Below, piece after piece: positions 9,309 through 17,700 of a stretch of DNA of 64,000 nucleotides; within the stretch, counting starts at the first letter, position 1, and each line of letters starts with the position of its first letter. The stretch comes from Streptomyces abyssalis (GTDB taxonomy: Bacteria > Actinomycetota > Actinomycetes > Streptomycetales > Streptomycetaceae). Below the pieces are notes generated by a model, which was not told the DNA's origin, did not search any database, and saw nothing but the letters and a program-made list of their open reading frames with translations. The position numbers were made by a program, and so were the translations under genes. The stretch covers positions 1 through 64,000 of the forward strand of contig NZ_LJGT01000039.1 in the NCBI RefSeq assembly GCF_001751365.1, written 5' to 3'.

Positions 9309-10673
9309 CTACGCCCGCACGATGGCGAGGACCTCGTCCCGCACCGCGTCCGCCGTCGCCTGGTCGCGTGCCTCGACGTTCAGCCGCAGCAGCGGTTCCG
9401 TGTTGGAGGCCCGCAGGTTGAACCACCAGTCGGCGGCGGTGACCGTCAGCCCGTCCAGCTCGTCGGTCTCGACGTCTTCCCGGTCCTGGTAGGCCGCCCT
9501 GACCGCTGAGGCGCGCCCGGCCTGGTCGTCGACCCGGCTGTTGATCTCACCGGAGGAGGCGTAGCGGTCGTACTCCGCGACGAGCCCGGACAGCGGCCCC
9601 TGCTGACCGCCCAGCGCGGCGAGTACGTGGAGTGCCGCGAGCATGCCCGTGTCCGCGTTCCAGAAGTCGCGGAAGTAGTAGTGCGCGGAGTGCTCACCGC
9701 CGAAGATCGCGCCGGTGCGCGCCATTTCGGCCTTGATGAAGGAGTGCCCGACGCGCGTGCGTACGGGCGTGCCGCCGTTCTCCCGTACGACCTCGGGCAC
9801 GGACCACGACGTGATCAGGTTGTGGATGACGGCGGAGCCGGGCGACTTGGCGAGTTCGCGTGCGGCGACGAGTGCGGTGATCGCCGACGGCGGGACGGGG
9901 TCGCCCTTCTCGTCGACGACGAAGCAGCGGTCGGCGTCGCCGTCGAAGGCCAGCCCGATGTCCGCACCGGTCTTCCGCACACGCTGCTGCAGGTCGACGA
10001 TGTTCTTCGGATCGAGCGGATTGGCCTCGTGGTTGGGGAAGGTGCCGTCCAGGTCGAAGTACATGGCGTCCAGTTGGAGCGGCAGGCCCTCGAACACCGT
10101 GGGAACGGTGTGGCCTCCCATGCCGTTGCCCGCGTCCACGACGACGGACAGCGGCCGGATGGAGGTCAGATCGACGAGCGTGCGCAGGTGCTCGGCGTAG
10201 TCGGAGAGCACGTCGCGTTCGCCGATCGTCCCTTCGGACACGTTCTCCCCGCGCTGCGGGGGGCCCGACTCGGCCCAGCTCTCGACGAGTTCGCGGATCT
10301 CGGCGAGCCCGCTGTCCTGGCCGACGGGCAGCGCGCCCGCGCGGCACATCTTGATCCCGTTGTAGCGGGCGGGGTTGTGGCTGGCGGTGAACATCGCACC
10401 GGGCAGGCCGAGTTGGCCACTTGCGAAGTAGAGCTGGTCCGTCGAGCACAGGCCGATCTCCGTGACGTCGGCGCCCTGCCGGGCCGCTCCTCGCCCGAAC
10501 GCCCGTGACAGGCCCGGCGACGAGGGCCGCATGTCGTGCCCCACGACGATCGCGGACGCGTCCGTGACGCGTACGAAAGCGGCTCCGAACAGCTCCGCCA
10601 GGGACTCGTCCCACTGGTCCGGCACGACGCCGCGCACGTCGTACGCCTTCACGATCTCCGACAGATCAGCCAC
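9309..10673 (-). CDS. manB: Phosphomannomutase/phosphoglucomutase
   Basis: A 454-residue alpha-D-phosphohexomutase that converts mannose-6-phosphate to mannose-1-phosphate (and often glucose-6-phosphate to glucose-1-phosphate). It starts MADLSEIVKAYDVRGVVPD. The phosphoserine loop TASHNPARYNG puts the catalytic Ser at residue 98. The metal-binding loop DGDADRCFVVDEKG, the sugar-binding GGEHSAHYYFRDF and the phosphate-binding RASNTEPLLRLNVEA at the C-terminus are all intact. Length is typical of bacterial PMM/PGM. It heads the leftward manB, Trm112, SIS, manA run. Together with manA and the guanylyltransferase at 24.2 kb it completes GDP-mannose synthesis. Confidence 0.96.
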   Translation of the reverse strand: MADLSEIVKAYDVRGVVPDQWDESLAELFGAAFVRVTDASAIVVGHDMRPSSPGLSRAFGRGAARQGADVTEIGLCSTDQLYFASGQLGLPGAMFTASHNPARYNGIKMCRAGALPVGQDSGLAEIRELVESWAESGPPQRGENVSEGTIGERDVLSDYAEHLRTLVDLTSIRPLSVVVDAGNGMGGHTVPTVFEGLPLQLDAMYFDLDGTFPNHEANPLDPKNIVDLQQRVRKTGADIGLAFDGDADRCFVVDEKGDPVPPSAITALVAARELAKSPGSAVIHNLITSWSVPEVVRENGGTPVRTRVGHSFIKAEMARTGAIFGGEHSAHYYFRDFWNADTGMLAALHVLAALGGQQGPLSGLVAEYDRYASSGEINSRVDDQAGRASAVRAAYQDREDVETDELDGLTVTAADWWFNLRASNTEPLLRLNVEARDQATADAVRDEVLAIVRA

Positions 10674-10842
10674 GGGACGGCCCTCTCCTGGGTGCTCGGG
10701 TTCTCGGTTCTCGACAGCTCACTGAGTGCCCAAACCTACCTGTTGGGAGCGCGGTCTCCGGTGCCGTCGGGGCAGTCGGGCGGGCCGCGTGAGACGGGCC
10801 CGGGCCGGGGAGAGGACTTGGCGGGCGGAGCCGGCCGGAGGG

Positions 10843-11241
10843 TCAGGACTCCGGCGACCTCAGGACGCGGAGATGGCCGCGGCGCGCGACCTCCATCGGA
10901 TCGGAGTCGCGCCCTCCCGGTCCGCCGACGGCGTCCGAGGGCGCCGCAGCGGACGGATCGCGCCGCGGCGTACGGGCCGCCTCCCGCACGGCGTTGGCGA
11001 GCGCTTCGAGATCGTCGCCGCTCGGGCGGGCCGGGCCCGACTCGACGGCGAGGCGCACGACTTCCCATCCGCGGGGGGCGGTCAGACGCTCGGAGTGCTC
11101 CGAACACAGGTCGTAGCAGTGCGGTTCGGCGTATGTGGCCAACGGGCCGAGGACGGCGGTGGAGTCCGCATAGACGTACGTCAGCGTCGCGACGGCGGGA
11201 CGGCCGCAGGCGGTTCGCGAACAGCGACGTACAGGGCTCAC
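10843..11241 (-). CDS. DUF3499 family protein
   Basis: A small conserved actinobacterial protein of unknown function with a zinc-finger look: CSRTACGRPAVATLTYVYAD near the start, then EPHCYDLCSEHSERLTAPRG. I place the start at the GTG at 11241 (reading VSPVRRCSRTACGR), giving 132 residues, because homologous proteins begin close to this motif. An in-frame ATG at 11391 would add 50 residues with little conservation, and no strong ribosome site decides it. The C-terminal 55 residues are Arg/Pro/Asp-rich and variable. It sits between manB and the divergent metallopeptidase, the same place as in mycobacteria. Confidence 0.8.
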   Translation of the reverse strand: MSPVRRCSRTACGRPAVATLTYVYADSTAVLGPLATYAEPHCYDLCSEHSERLTAPRGWEVVRLAVESGPARPSGDDLEALANAVREAARTPRRDPSAAAPSDAVGGPGGRDSDPMEVARRGHLRVLRSPES

Positions 11242-11558
11242 GACGATGGACCGTACCGCACTCTTGAGCGGCCTGCGACGACTCTCCTTGACGTCACTCC
11301 GTCGTGTCGTCCCGGTTGGCCGGAAACACCTGATCTGCGGGAAAGCAAGAGCGCCGACACCCTTGCGCCCGGGGAGAGTCGGGGATCTCACACGAAGCGG
11401 TCGGGAGTCGTCCCGAACAGGAAGATGGTCGCGAGATCACCGGTCGCGAGAGATACACGAAGCGACCCGAAAGACCCTGAGACCGATCACTCTGTGACAC
11501 GGCCGGGAATGTCCCTGTGACCGCGGTTCCCGGCCGCCCGGCCGCTAGGCTCATGACG
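11242..11558. other. 317-base divergent intergenic region
   Basis: This region separates the leftward DUF3499 gene from the rightward metallopeptidase and must hold both promoters. Visible structure: a small inverted repeat TCGGGA-GTCG-TCCCGA at 11401-11416, and a direct repeat GGTCGCGAGA at 11427-11436 and 11442-11451 (15-base phase). The open frame that runs leftward through its first half may be a longer N-terminus of the DUF3499 protein. Confidence 0.5.
11546..11551 (+). promoter_or_regulatory. Putative -10 (TAGGCT) of a leaderless metallopeptidase transcript
   Basis: TAGGCT fits the TANNNT -10 form and ends seven bases before the ATG at 11559, so transcription could start at the start codon. 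No good -35 is seen. Confidence 0.5.
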
Positions 11559-12035
11559 ATGAACAGCCCCGTACCGCCTCGCGGTCCCGGCCGGGCCGAC
11601 GGGCCCGGTGACTCCGAGCACGGACCGCGCCGCCGCGACCGTCACGGGCGCGGCATGCGCGGACCCGTCGCACCGCCCCAAGTACCCCTCGCCGTCAGCC
11701 GTTCGGAAGCCTTCGACGATCTGGTGCGCGATTCGGTCAGCAGGCTTGAGCGGCGCTGGCCGCAGCTCACCGGCGTGGAGTTCGCGGTGCAGGAGGTGCC
11801 GCGCGGCGACGACGGCGAAGCCGACGAACAATCCGAGGCAGTGCCGCTCGGACGGGTCGCCGAGTCGAAGGCCGGGCGGCCCGACCGGATCGTCGTCTAC
11901 CGCCGCCCCGTCGAGATCCGCACGCGCAACCGCGACGAGCGGGCGCTGCTGGTGCACGAGGTCGTCGTGGAGCAGGTCGCCGAACTGCTGGGCCTCTCAC
12001 CGGAGTCGGTCGATCCCCGTTACGGGCAGGATTAG
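11559..12035 (+). CDS. Metallopeptidase family protein (zincin-like, DUF1025)
   Basis: A 158-residue protein of the small zincin-like metallopeptidase family found across actinobacteria. The N-terminal 45 residues are Pro/Gly/Arg-rich. The conserved domain starts near FDDLVRDSVSRLERRWPQL and ends with HEVVVEQVAELLGLSPESVD, an HExxxEQ form of the zinc-binding helix in which the usual second His is absent. I chose the ATG at 11559 because a TAGGCT -10 sits 7 bases upstream; the ATG at 11553 is in the same frame. Its substrate is not known. Its position next to the DUF3499 gene and upstream of whiB is conserved in mycobacteria. Confidence 0.8.
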   Translation: MNSPVPPRGPGRADGPGDSEHGPRRRDRHGRGMRGPVAPPQVPLAVSRSEAFDDLVRDSVSRLERRWPQLTGVEFAVQEVPRGDDGEADEQSEAVPLGRVAESKAGRPDRIVVYRRPVEIRTRNRDERALLVHEVVVEQVAELLGLSPESVDPRYGQD

Positions 12036-12175
12036 GGCGCCGGCGACCTCGCGGCGCAGGCACCGGAGTTGGACACGCCGCGCTGCCACGCGACCACTCG
12101 ACGCATCGACGGCCCGGCATGTCCGCGGTCGTCCTCGCAGGCATGCTCGCGAGTACCGACCCGAGCTTATATTCC

Positions 12176-12205
12176 TTGACACGTATATACGCGAGTAGGC
12201 ATATT
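12176..12205 (+). promoter_or_regulatory. Promoter and overlapping operator-like repeat of the ArsR-type gene
   Basis: A perfect TTGACA -35 (12176-12181) and CATATT -10 (12200-12205) are separated by 18 bases, with the GTG start seven bases further on, so the mRNA is probably leaderless. Between them lies an inverted repeat, ATATAC (12185-12190) and GCATAT (12199-12204), spaced by 8 bases and overlapping the -10. That would suit autorepression. Confidence 0.65.
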
Positions 12206-12212
12206 GGCTTCC

Positions 12213-12539
12213 GTGACGGATGCCACGTGGACGGCACTGGCCGATCCCCATCGGCGGGCGATGCTCGACGTGCTGCGCGTACGCGCGTGTGCGGTGGGCG
12301 AGATCGTCGACGAACTGGGCTTCACACAGCCGACGACGTCCAAGCATCTGAGGGTTCTGCGCGAGGCAGGCCTGGTGAGGGTGCGCACCCACGCACAACG
12401 GCGCATCTATTCGGTCGACCTCGAGCAGATGGCTGAACTCGACGCGTGGCTGGCCCCGTTCCGGCAGCTGTGGAACGAACGGCTCGACGCGCTCGGCGAG
12501 CACCTCGACAGGAGCGAGGACGAGGCCAAGGGCAAGTGA
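12213..12539 (+). CDS. ArsR-family winged-helix transcriptional regulator
   Basis: A 108-residue DNA-binding repressor-type protein. It reads VTDATWTALADPHRRAMLDVLR and has the helix-turn-helix ELGFTQPTTSKHLRVLREAGLV, the RRIYSVD wing and a C-terminal helix with LDAWLAPFRQLWNERLDAL. No metal-binding cysteine cluster is visible, so it belongs to the ArsR subgroup paired with SRPBCC/AHSA1 proteins rather than the metal sensors. I chose the GTG at 12213 because the TTG at 12204 lies inside the -10 box. It is followed after 30 bases by the AHSA1 gene, so the two form an operon. The ligand is unknown. Confidence 0.88.
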   Translation: MTDATWTALADPHRRAMLDVLRVRACAVGEIVDELGFTQPTTSKHLRVLREAGLVRVRTHAQRRIYSVDLEQMAELDAWLAPFRQLWNERLDALGEHLDRSEDEAKGK

Positions 12540-12569
12540 GCCCAGGAGCACGAGAGCAGGGAGCAAGTC

Positions 12570-13181
12570 ATGGACCATGGAAGCTACTTCAAGTACGAGG
12601 GCCGCCCGGCGGTACGGTTCCAGCGGACCTACCCGCACCCCGCCGAACGGCTGTGGGCAGCGGTGACCGAGTCCGGGGAACTGGCGCACTGGTTCCCCAG
12701 CGCCGTGCGCATGGACACCTACGCGGGCGGAAAGATCGAGTTCTCCGGCGACCCCGGAATCGAAGCGTCCACGGGCACCGTCCTCGTCTACGAGCCTCCG
12801 CGCCGTCTCGCATACACCTGGGGCGGCGACGAACTGCACTTCGAAATCGAGCCTGTTGACGACACGGCCTGCACCCTCACGCTGATCAACGTACTGGAGG
12901 CGGAGGACACCGCCGCACGCAACGCCGCCGGATGGACCGTGTGCCTGGCCGAACTCGGCAAGAGCCTCACGGGCGCGACCACGCATGGCCCGCACAGTGA
13001 ATCCGCCCGGCCCTGGCGTCCCCTCTACGAGGAGTACGTGGCGGCCGGCATGCCCTCGGGCGCCCCGATCCCCGGCGATTCCGGTTCCGGGTCCGGGTCC
13101 GGTTCCGGGTCCGGGTCCGGGTCCGGGTCCGGGTCCGGGTCCGGGTCCGGCGCGGGGGACCGGTCCGCGGACGGGATCTGA
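12570..13181 (+). CDS. SRPBCC/AHSA1-domain protein with a Ser-Gly repeat tail
   Basis: A 203-residue protein. The START-like AHSA1 domain covers about residues 8-155: YPHPAERLWAAVTESGELAHWFPS, then GTVLVYEPPRRLAYTWGGDEL, then ARNAAGWTVCLAELGKSL. This fold has a hydrophobic pocket, and in ArsR-linked pairs its role is unknown. The last 35 residues are a run of Ser-Gly dipeptides encoded by twelve 6-base repeats, ending GAGDRSADGI. The start ATG follows an AGGGAG ribosome site. The stop lies six bases before the stop of the convergent DUF5719 gene, so no room remains for a separate terminator. The tail is probably flexible; I see no family precedent for its length. Confidence 0.85.
   Translation: MDHGSYFKYEGRPAVRFQRTYPHPAERLWAAVTESGELAHWFPSAVRMDTYAGGKIEFSGDPGIEASTGTVLVYEPPRRLAYTWGGDELHFEIEPVDDTACTLTLINVLEAEDTAARNAAGWTVCLAELGKSLTGATTHGPHSESARPWRPLYEEYVAAGMPSGAPIPGDSGSGSGSGSGSGSGSGSGSGSGSGAGDRSADGI
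13079..13150 (+). repeat. Twelve-unit hexanucleotide repeat in the AHSA1 gene
   Basis: Twelve consecutive 6-base units of the form KTCCGG (three TTCCGG, nine GTCCGG) encode Ser-Gly dipeptides. Because the unit is six bases, gain or loss of copies changes tail length without a frameshift. Confidence 0.95.
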
Positions 13182-13187
13182 GCGGGC

Positions 13188-14756
13188 TCAGCCGCCGTCC
13201 GTCAGCACCGAAAGGTCCTGCCCCGATTCGGGGACCAGCACCTTGCCCCGGTCGTCCGGCAGCGTCTGCACGGTGAACGCGGGCAGCTTGCCCTTCTTCG
13301 CCTCCAGCATCCGCGAGGCGTACAACTGCCCGCCCGAGAGCCGCTCGACGGTCACCGCGTAGCCGCCCTTGACGCCCTTGGGCCGGGGCGGTTCGAAGGA
13401 CTTGGTCGTCTTCCCCTTGACCGTGTACGTCTGGCTGACGGGGCTGCCGCCCTCGCTGCCCGCCGAGGCCGTCACACGCACCTTCACCGCCTTGCCGGTG
13501 GCCGTGAGCGAGAGCTTGGAGCCCTTCTCGCGGTTGTCGGCGGCGGTGGCGCGGTCGGTGAGGGGCGCGGTGCCGGGGATGAAGGCCGTCTCCTGGTTCT
13601 TCCCCTTGCCCCGGGTCACCCGCAGCGCGGCGACGACCGGCGTCGCGTCGCTCCCGCCCTCGGTCGGGGAGAGGACGAGCGAGCCCGCCTCCCCCTTGGT
13701 GAGGTCCTTGAGATCGACGGCGGTGGTCATGCCGCCGCGCACATGCAGCGTCTCGTGGCCGGCCGGGGTGATCTGCCCGGACGCACCCGCGAACCTGACC
13801 TTGAGATCCGCGTCGTTCTCACCGGCCGCGAGCACGACCAGCCGTACGGCCGTGGCGTCACCGGGAATGCCCGGCAGCACGACGCCCGGGCCGGGGTCGG
13901 CGACGGAGGACACCCAGTCGCCGCCCACCTTCTCGTCCACCGCCTGCAGCTGCGCGCCCACGCGCCCGGCACGTGCCACGACGTGGACGCCGAGATTGGT
14001 CACCGGCTCGGGTGTGAGCGTGGAGAGGAGCACGGGCACGGTCGAACGCGGCGGGACGGTGATGCCCTCACCGGTCTCGGAGCCCACGCGGCCCTTCTTG
14101 CCGTACAGGTTCAGGTCGACGACGGCGCTGGAGTCGTCGGGGTTCGTGAGATGTACGTAGTCCTGCCGCGCCTTGTCCGTGCTCGCGCCCGGGAACCAGA
14201 AGTCGGTGTCGGGCACGGTGCAAGCCGTCCCCTGCATTCCGCGCCCCGCCCCGACGGCGACGTCCGTCGTCTGCTGCACCGTCCAGCCGGGAGCCAGGCC
14301 GCCGTCGGCGGAGCCGAACATGGCTGAGCCCGGGGCATTGGAATCGGCCGTCACGGGCTTGCCCGGCCCGCGCAACGGGGCGAACGGCTTCGGCTCGGGC
14401 TCCTCCTTGCCGCCGTCCCTGTCCTTGCCGTCCTTGCCGCCCTTGCCGTCGTCGCCCTTGTCCTTGTCCTTGCCGGACTCGTCGTCGGAGCCGCCGGTGT
14501 CCGCCTTCTCCGCCGGATACAGCTCGGCGCCGCCCTTCCCCTGACCGCCCTTCGGCGTGAAGGCCGTGTACGTGGTCTCCGCGACGTCGGAGACGCTGGG
14601 CTGCGGACAGACCAGCGTGGAACGCTCGACGGGCCTGCGTCCGGCCGCCGCGGCTGCGCCCGACTCCTCGCCGCCCGGCGCCGCGAGCGCCGCGACGCCG
14701 GTCAGCGTGGCCAGCGCCGTGGCCGCGCCGATGAGGGTCATGCTCGTGCGGTTCAC
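13188..14756 (-). CDS. DUF5719 family secreted protein
   Basis: A 522-residue exported protein of unknown function. A GTG start gives MNRTSMTLIGAATALATLTGVAALAAPG, a clear signal peptide. Residues about 75-125 are a Lys/Asp/Gly-rich disordered segment (KGDDGKGGKDGKD) before beta-rich repeats reading FPGASTDKARQDYVHLTNPDD, VPPRSTVPVLLSTL and TVQTLPDDRGKVLVPESGQD. These resemble extracellular beta-sandwich modules. Its GTG start overlaps the stop of the large glycosyltransferase gene by four bases (GTGA), so the two are translationally coupled. This suggests that the secreted protein works with the membrane glycosyltransferase outside the cell, although neither has a known substrate. The family is restricted to actinobacteria as far as I recall. 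Confidence 0.85.
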   Translation of the reverse strand: MNRTSMTLIGAATALATLTGVAALAAPGGEESGAAAAAGRRPVERSTLVCPQPSVSDVAETTYTAFTPKGGQGKGGAELYPAEKADTGGSDDESGKDKDKGDDGKGGKDGKDRDGGKEEPEPKPFAPLRGPGKPVTADSNAPGSAMFGSADGGLAPGWTVQQTTDVAVGAGRGMQGTACTVPDTDFWFPGASTDKARQDYVHLTNPDDSSAVVDLNLYGKKGRVGSETGEGITVPPRSTVPVLLSTLTPEPVTNLGVHVVARAGRVGAQLQAVDEKVGGDWVSSVADPGPGVVLPGIPGDATAVRLVVLAAGENDADLKVRFAGASGQITPAGHETLHVRGGMTTAVDLKDLTKGEAGSLVLSPTEGGSDATPVVAALRVTRGKGKNQETAFIPGTAPLTDRATAADNREKGSKLSLTATGKAVKVRVTASAGSEGGSPVSQTYTVKGKTTKSFEPPRPKGVKGGYAVTVERLSGGQLYASRMLEAKKGKLPAFTVQTLPDDRGKVLVPESGQDLSVLTDGG

Positions 14757-17700
14757 TGCTGATCGCTCCTGTTGCCGTACCGCGGGTCGTAGCCGTACGG
14801 GTCGGCCTGCCCCTCGTACGCGTCGTACTGCCGCGCCGGGTAGCGGTCGCCGTAACCCTGCTCGTATCCCTCGTCGTAGGGCTGCGGGTCCCCGTAGGGC
14901 CGCTGCTGCGGGTCGAACGGCGAGGGCTCGTACGACGAGGGGTCGTACCCGGGGGACCCGTACTGTGCGTCGTACTGCGAAGACTCGAACTGCCGCTCGC
15001 CGTAAGGCTGTTCATACTCTCGCCCGTACGGCGCCGGCTCGTACTCCTGCCCGTACGGCGTCTGCGCGGGAACGCCCGGACCGCCCGGACCCCCGTGATC
15101 ACCTGCGGGCACGTCCGGAGCATGGGCCGGGGCCTCGGGCACACCCGCGCTCCCGGGCTCCCCGGCCTCGGCGGCCCGCGCCGCCTCCGCCGCGGCCAGC
15201 CTGCGCGCCCGGCGGCCGCCCGCCTCCGCGCCCTGCGCGGGAACAGCCGGAGCCGCAGCCTCCGGAAGGTCGTCGTCCACCTGACGGCGCCGGCCGGGCA
15301 GTGCGAGCACGACCACCACGAGCGCCAGGAAGCCCTGCAGCCACAACCACCCGGTGTGCGCCGCGCTCGTCTCGTGAGTGACGTCCAGCCGGCCGCCGCC
15401 CGCCGGGAGTTCGAAGCCCTGCGCCCATCCGTCGACGGTCACCGGGTCCAGCGGCCTGCCGTCGAGCGTCGCGCTCCACCCGGGATCGGCGGCGTCCGCC
15501 ACCCGCAGGATGCGCCCGGACTCCCCCGGCCGCAGATCCGTGTGCACCTCCAGCGGGCCCGCCGCGACGGGGACCGGGTCTGCCTCGTCACCGGCGGCAC
15601 CACCGCCCTTGCCTGCACCGGCCGGCACCACGGTGACCCGCGAGACCTGACGGTCCACCCTCCACAGCGCGCTGCCGTCCTCCTGGCTGAGCCGTGTCAG
15701 CCCGGGCGTCGCGTCCAGTACGCGGCTCATCTGGCGCGGCGCCCCGTCCTGTACGAGCACATAGCGCACCGCGTAGCCGCCGAGCTGCTCCGTCTGGTCG
15801 GCACCTGAGCCCGCGACGAGGTTGGCGACCACCCGTTCGAGCCGTGCGTCGTCACCGCCGGCTGCCGCCAGATCACCGTCGCCGAGCCGGGCTCCGGACC
15901 CGCGGACGATCGAGTACGAGACGTCGGACGGCGCACGGGAGGCATCGTCCGCCTCGCCGGAGAGCACGAGCGTGCGCGCCTGGTCCCTCGTGTTGCCCTC
16001 CTCGGCGACGAATGCCGGCACCTGCACCGGATCACGCCGCGACAGGGGCCCGTCGGCGCCGCCGGCCATCCAGCCCACGGCTGCGACGAGCGGCGCGGCG
16101 ACGGCGGCCGCGGCGACGACCGCCGCCGCCGGCTGCTTCCAGCCGAAGCTCTGTTCCGCGACTCGTTCCTTGGCGCCCTCGGCGCCCATCACGGCGGCGC
16201 ACAGCAGCGCCAGCCCGTACACGAGAGTGGCCGGTCCGGCCCAGGCGACGCTGTTGGCCAGCCCCGCGTACAGCAGCCCCACGAGGGCCACGGCCCACGC
16301 GGCGCGGATGGCCGGCTGCCGTTCCCCGCGCAGCAGTGCGGCCAGCGCCGCCAGCACCACGCCGATCAGCAGCAGCCCGCCCGCGGCACCGGGCCCGCCC
16401 GGCGTCAGGGTGAGCAGACCGAGCGCGTCGCCGGACCCCGCCCCGTACGGCAGCCCCGCCTCGCGGAAGAGGCCGGACGGGCTCATCAGCAGCGACAGCG
16501 ACCACGGAGCGAGCAGAACCATCGGCGTGACGAGGGCGACGGCGGCGCGCACGGCCGTTCCACGCACAGGCCCGTCGGCCGCGGCCGCACCGCCGAATGC
16601 GCCCGGGAAACCCGAGGCACCGGAGCCGCCCGCCCCCGGTTCCCCGCCCACCGTTTCCGCCAGGCCCAGCCGCCGCAGCACGAACAGCACCACGGCCAGC
16701 GTCAGCGCGATGAGCCACACCAGCGGCGTGAAGGCGGTCGTCAGGGTCAGCAACAGCGCGTACCCCCACACCGCACGCCACCCGGGCCGCCCCCGCAGAC
16801 CGCTCACGGCGACGGCTGAACGCGCCAGCAACGGCAGCGTGACCGCCAGTACTGCGGTGCCGATCCGGCCGCCCGCGAGCGCACCCGTCGCGGCGGGCAG
16901 GAAGGCGTACGCGACGCTCCCCCAGGCTCGCAGCAGCCGCGACTCCACCAGCGGCCGCGAGGTGAAGTACGCGATGAGACCGGCCAGCGGCACCGAGCAG
17001 ACCAGCAACAGCGTGAGAGCGAAGCCGGTGCTGCCGAAGAAGACGGTGGCGACCACGGCCACGATCGCCAGGTACGGCGGCGCCGTCTGCGTGCCGCCGA
17101 TGCCGACGGGGTGCCAGCCGTCGGCGTAACGCCCCCACAGGTCCGACACGTCGGCGGGCGCCGGCAGCAGCGCACCTCCCGCGAGCGCGCCGCTTCCCAG
17201 CAGCTCGCGGCACGCGATCAGGGACACCACGAGCAGGACCGCGAAGAGCACCGGTCCCGGCTTGCGCCCGATCTGCTTCAGCCGCGCGAACTGCTCGACC
17301 TCCAGATAGTCCGCGTCGTCGTCCCCCGGCCCGGACTCGACGGCGCCGTGCCGGCCCCCGGACGACATGTCCGGTTCCGCGCGGCCGCCGAAGTTGCTGG
17401 CGACCTGCTCGGCCGTGGCGCGCACGGTGGCGCCGGGCGGCGGGAAGAGATGCCGCAGTTCGCTGTACGGGACCGCCGGCTTGCCCCGCCTGCGCCGTGC
17501 ACCGAGGAGCCGCGCGGGCCGCAGCAGCGTCCCGGTCAGCCCCCGCACCTCGTCGAGCGCCTGCCCGGGTGCCTTCCCCACGAGATAGGCGAGCGTGCGC
17601 AGCAGCGTCCCGAGCACGAGACGCAGCGTCACCCAGACGAGCTTCGAGGCGGGCACGTTGGCGAGCAGCGTGTAGACGGCTCCGGCCTTGTCGACGCGGT

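Noticed and set aside
13079..13150. Possible CRISPR or satellite array
   Set aside because: Units are six bases with no spacers and lie inside a coding frame, so it is a coding microsatellite.
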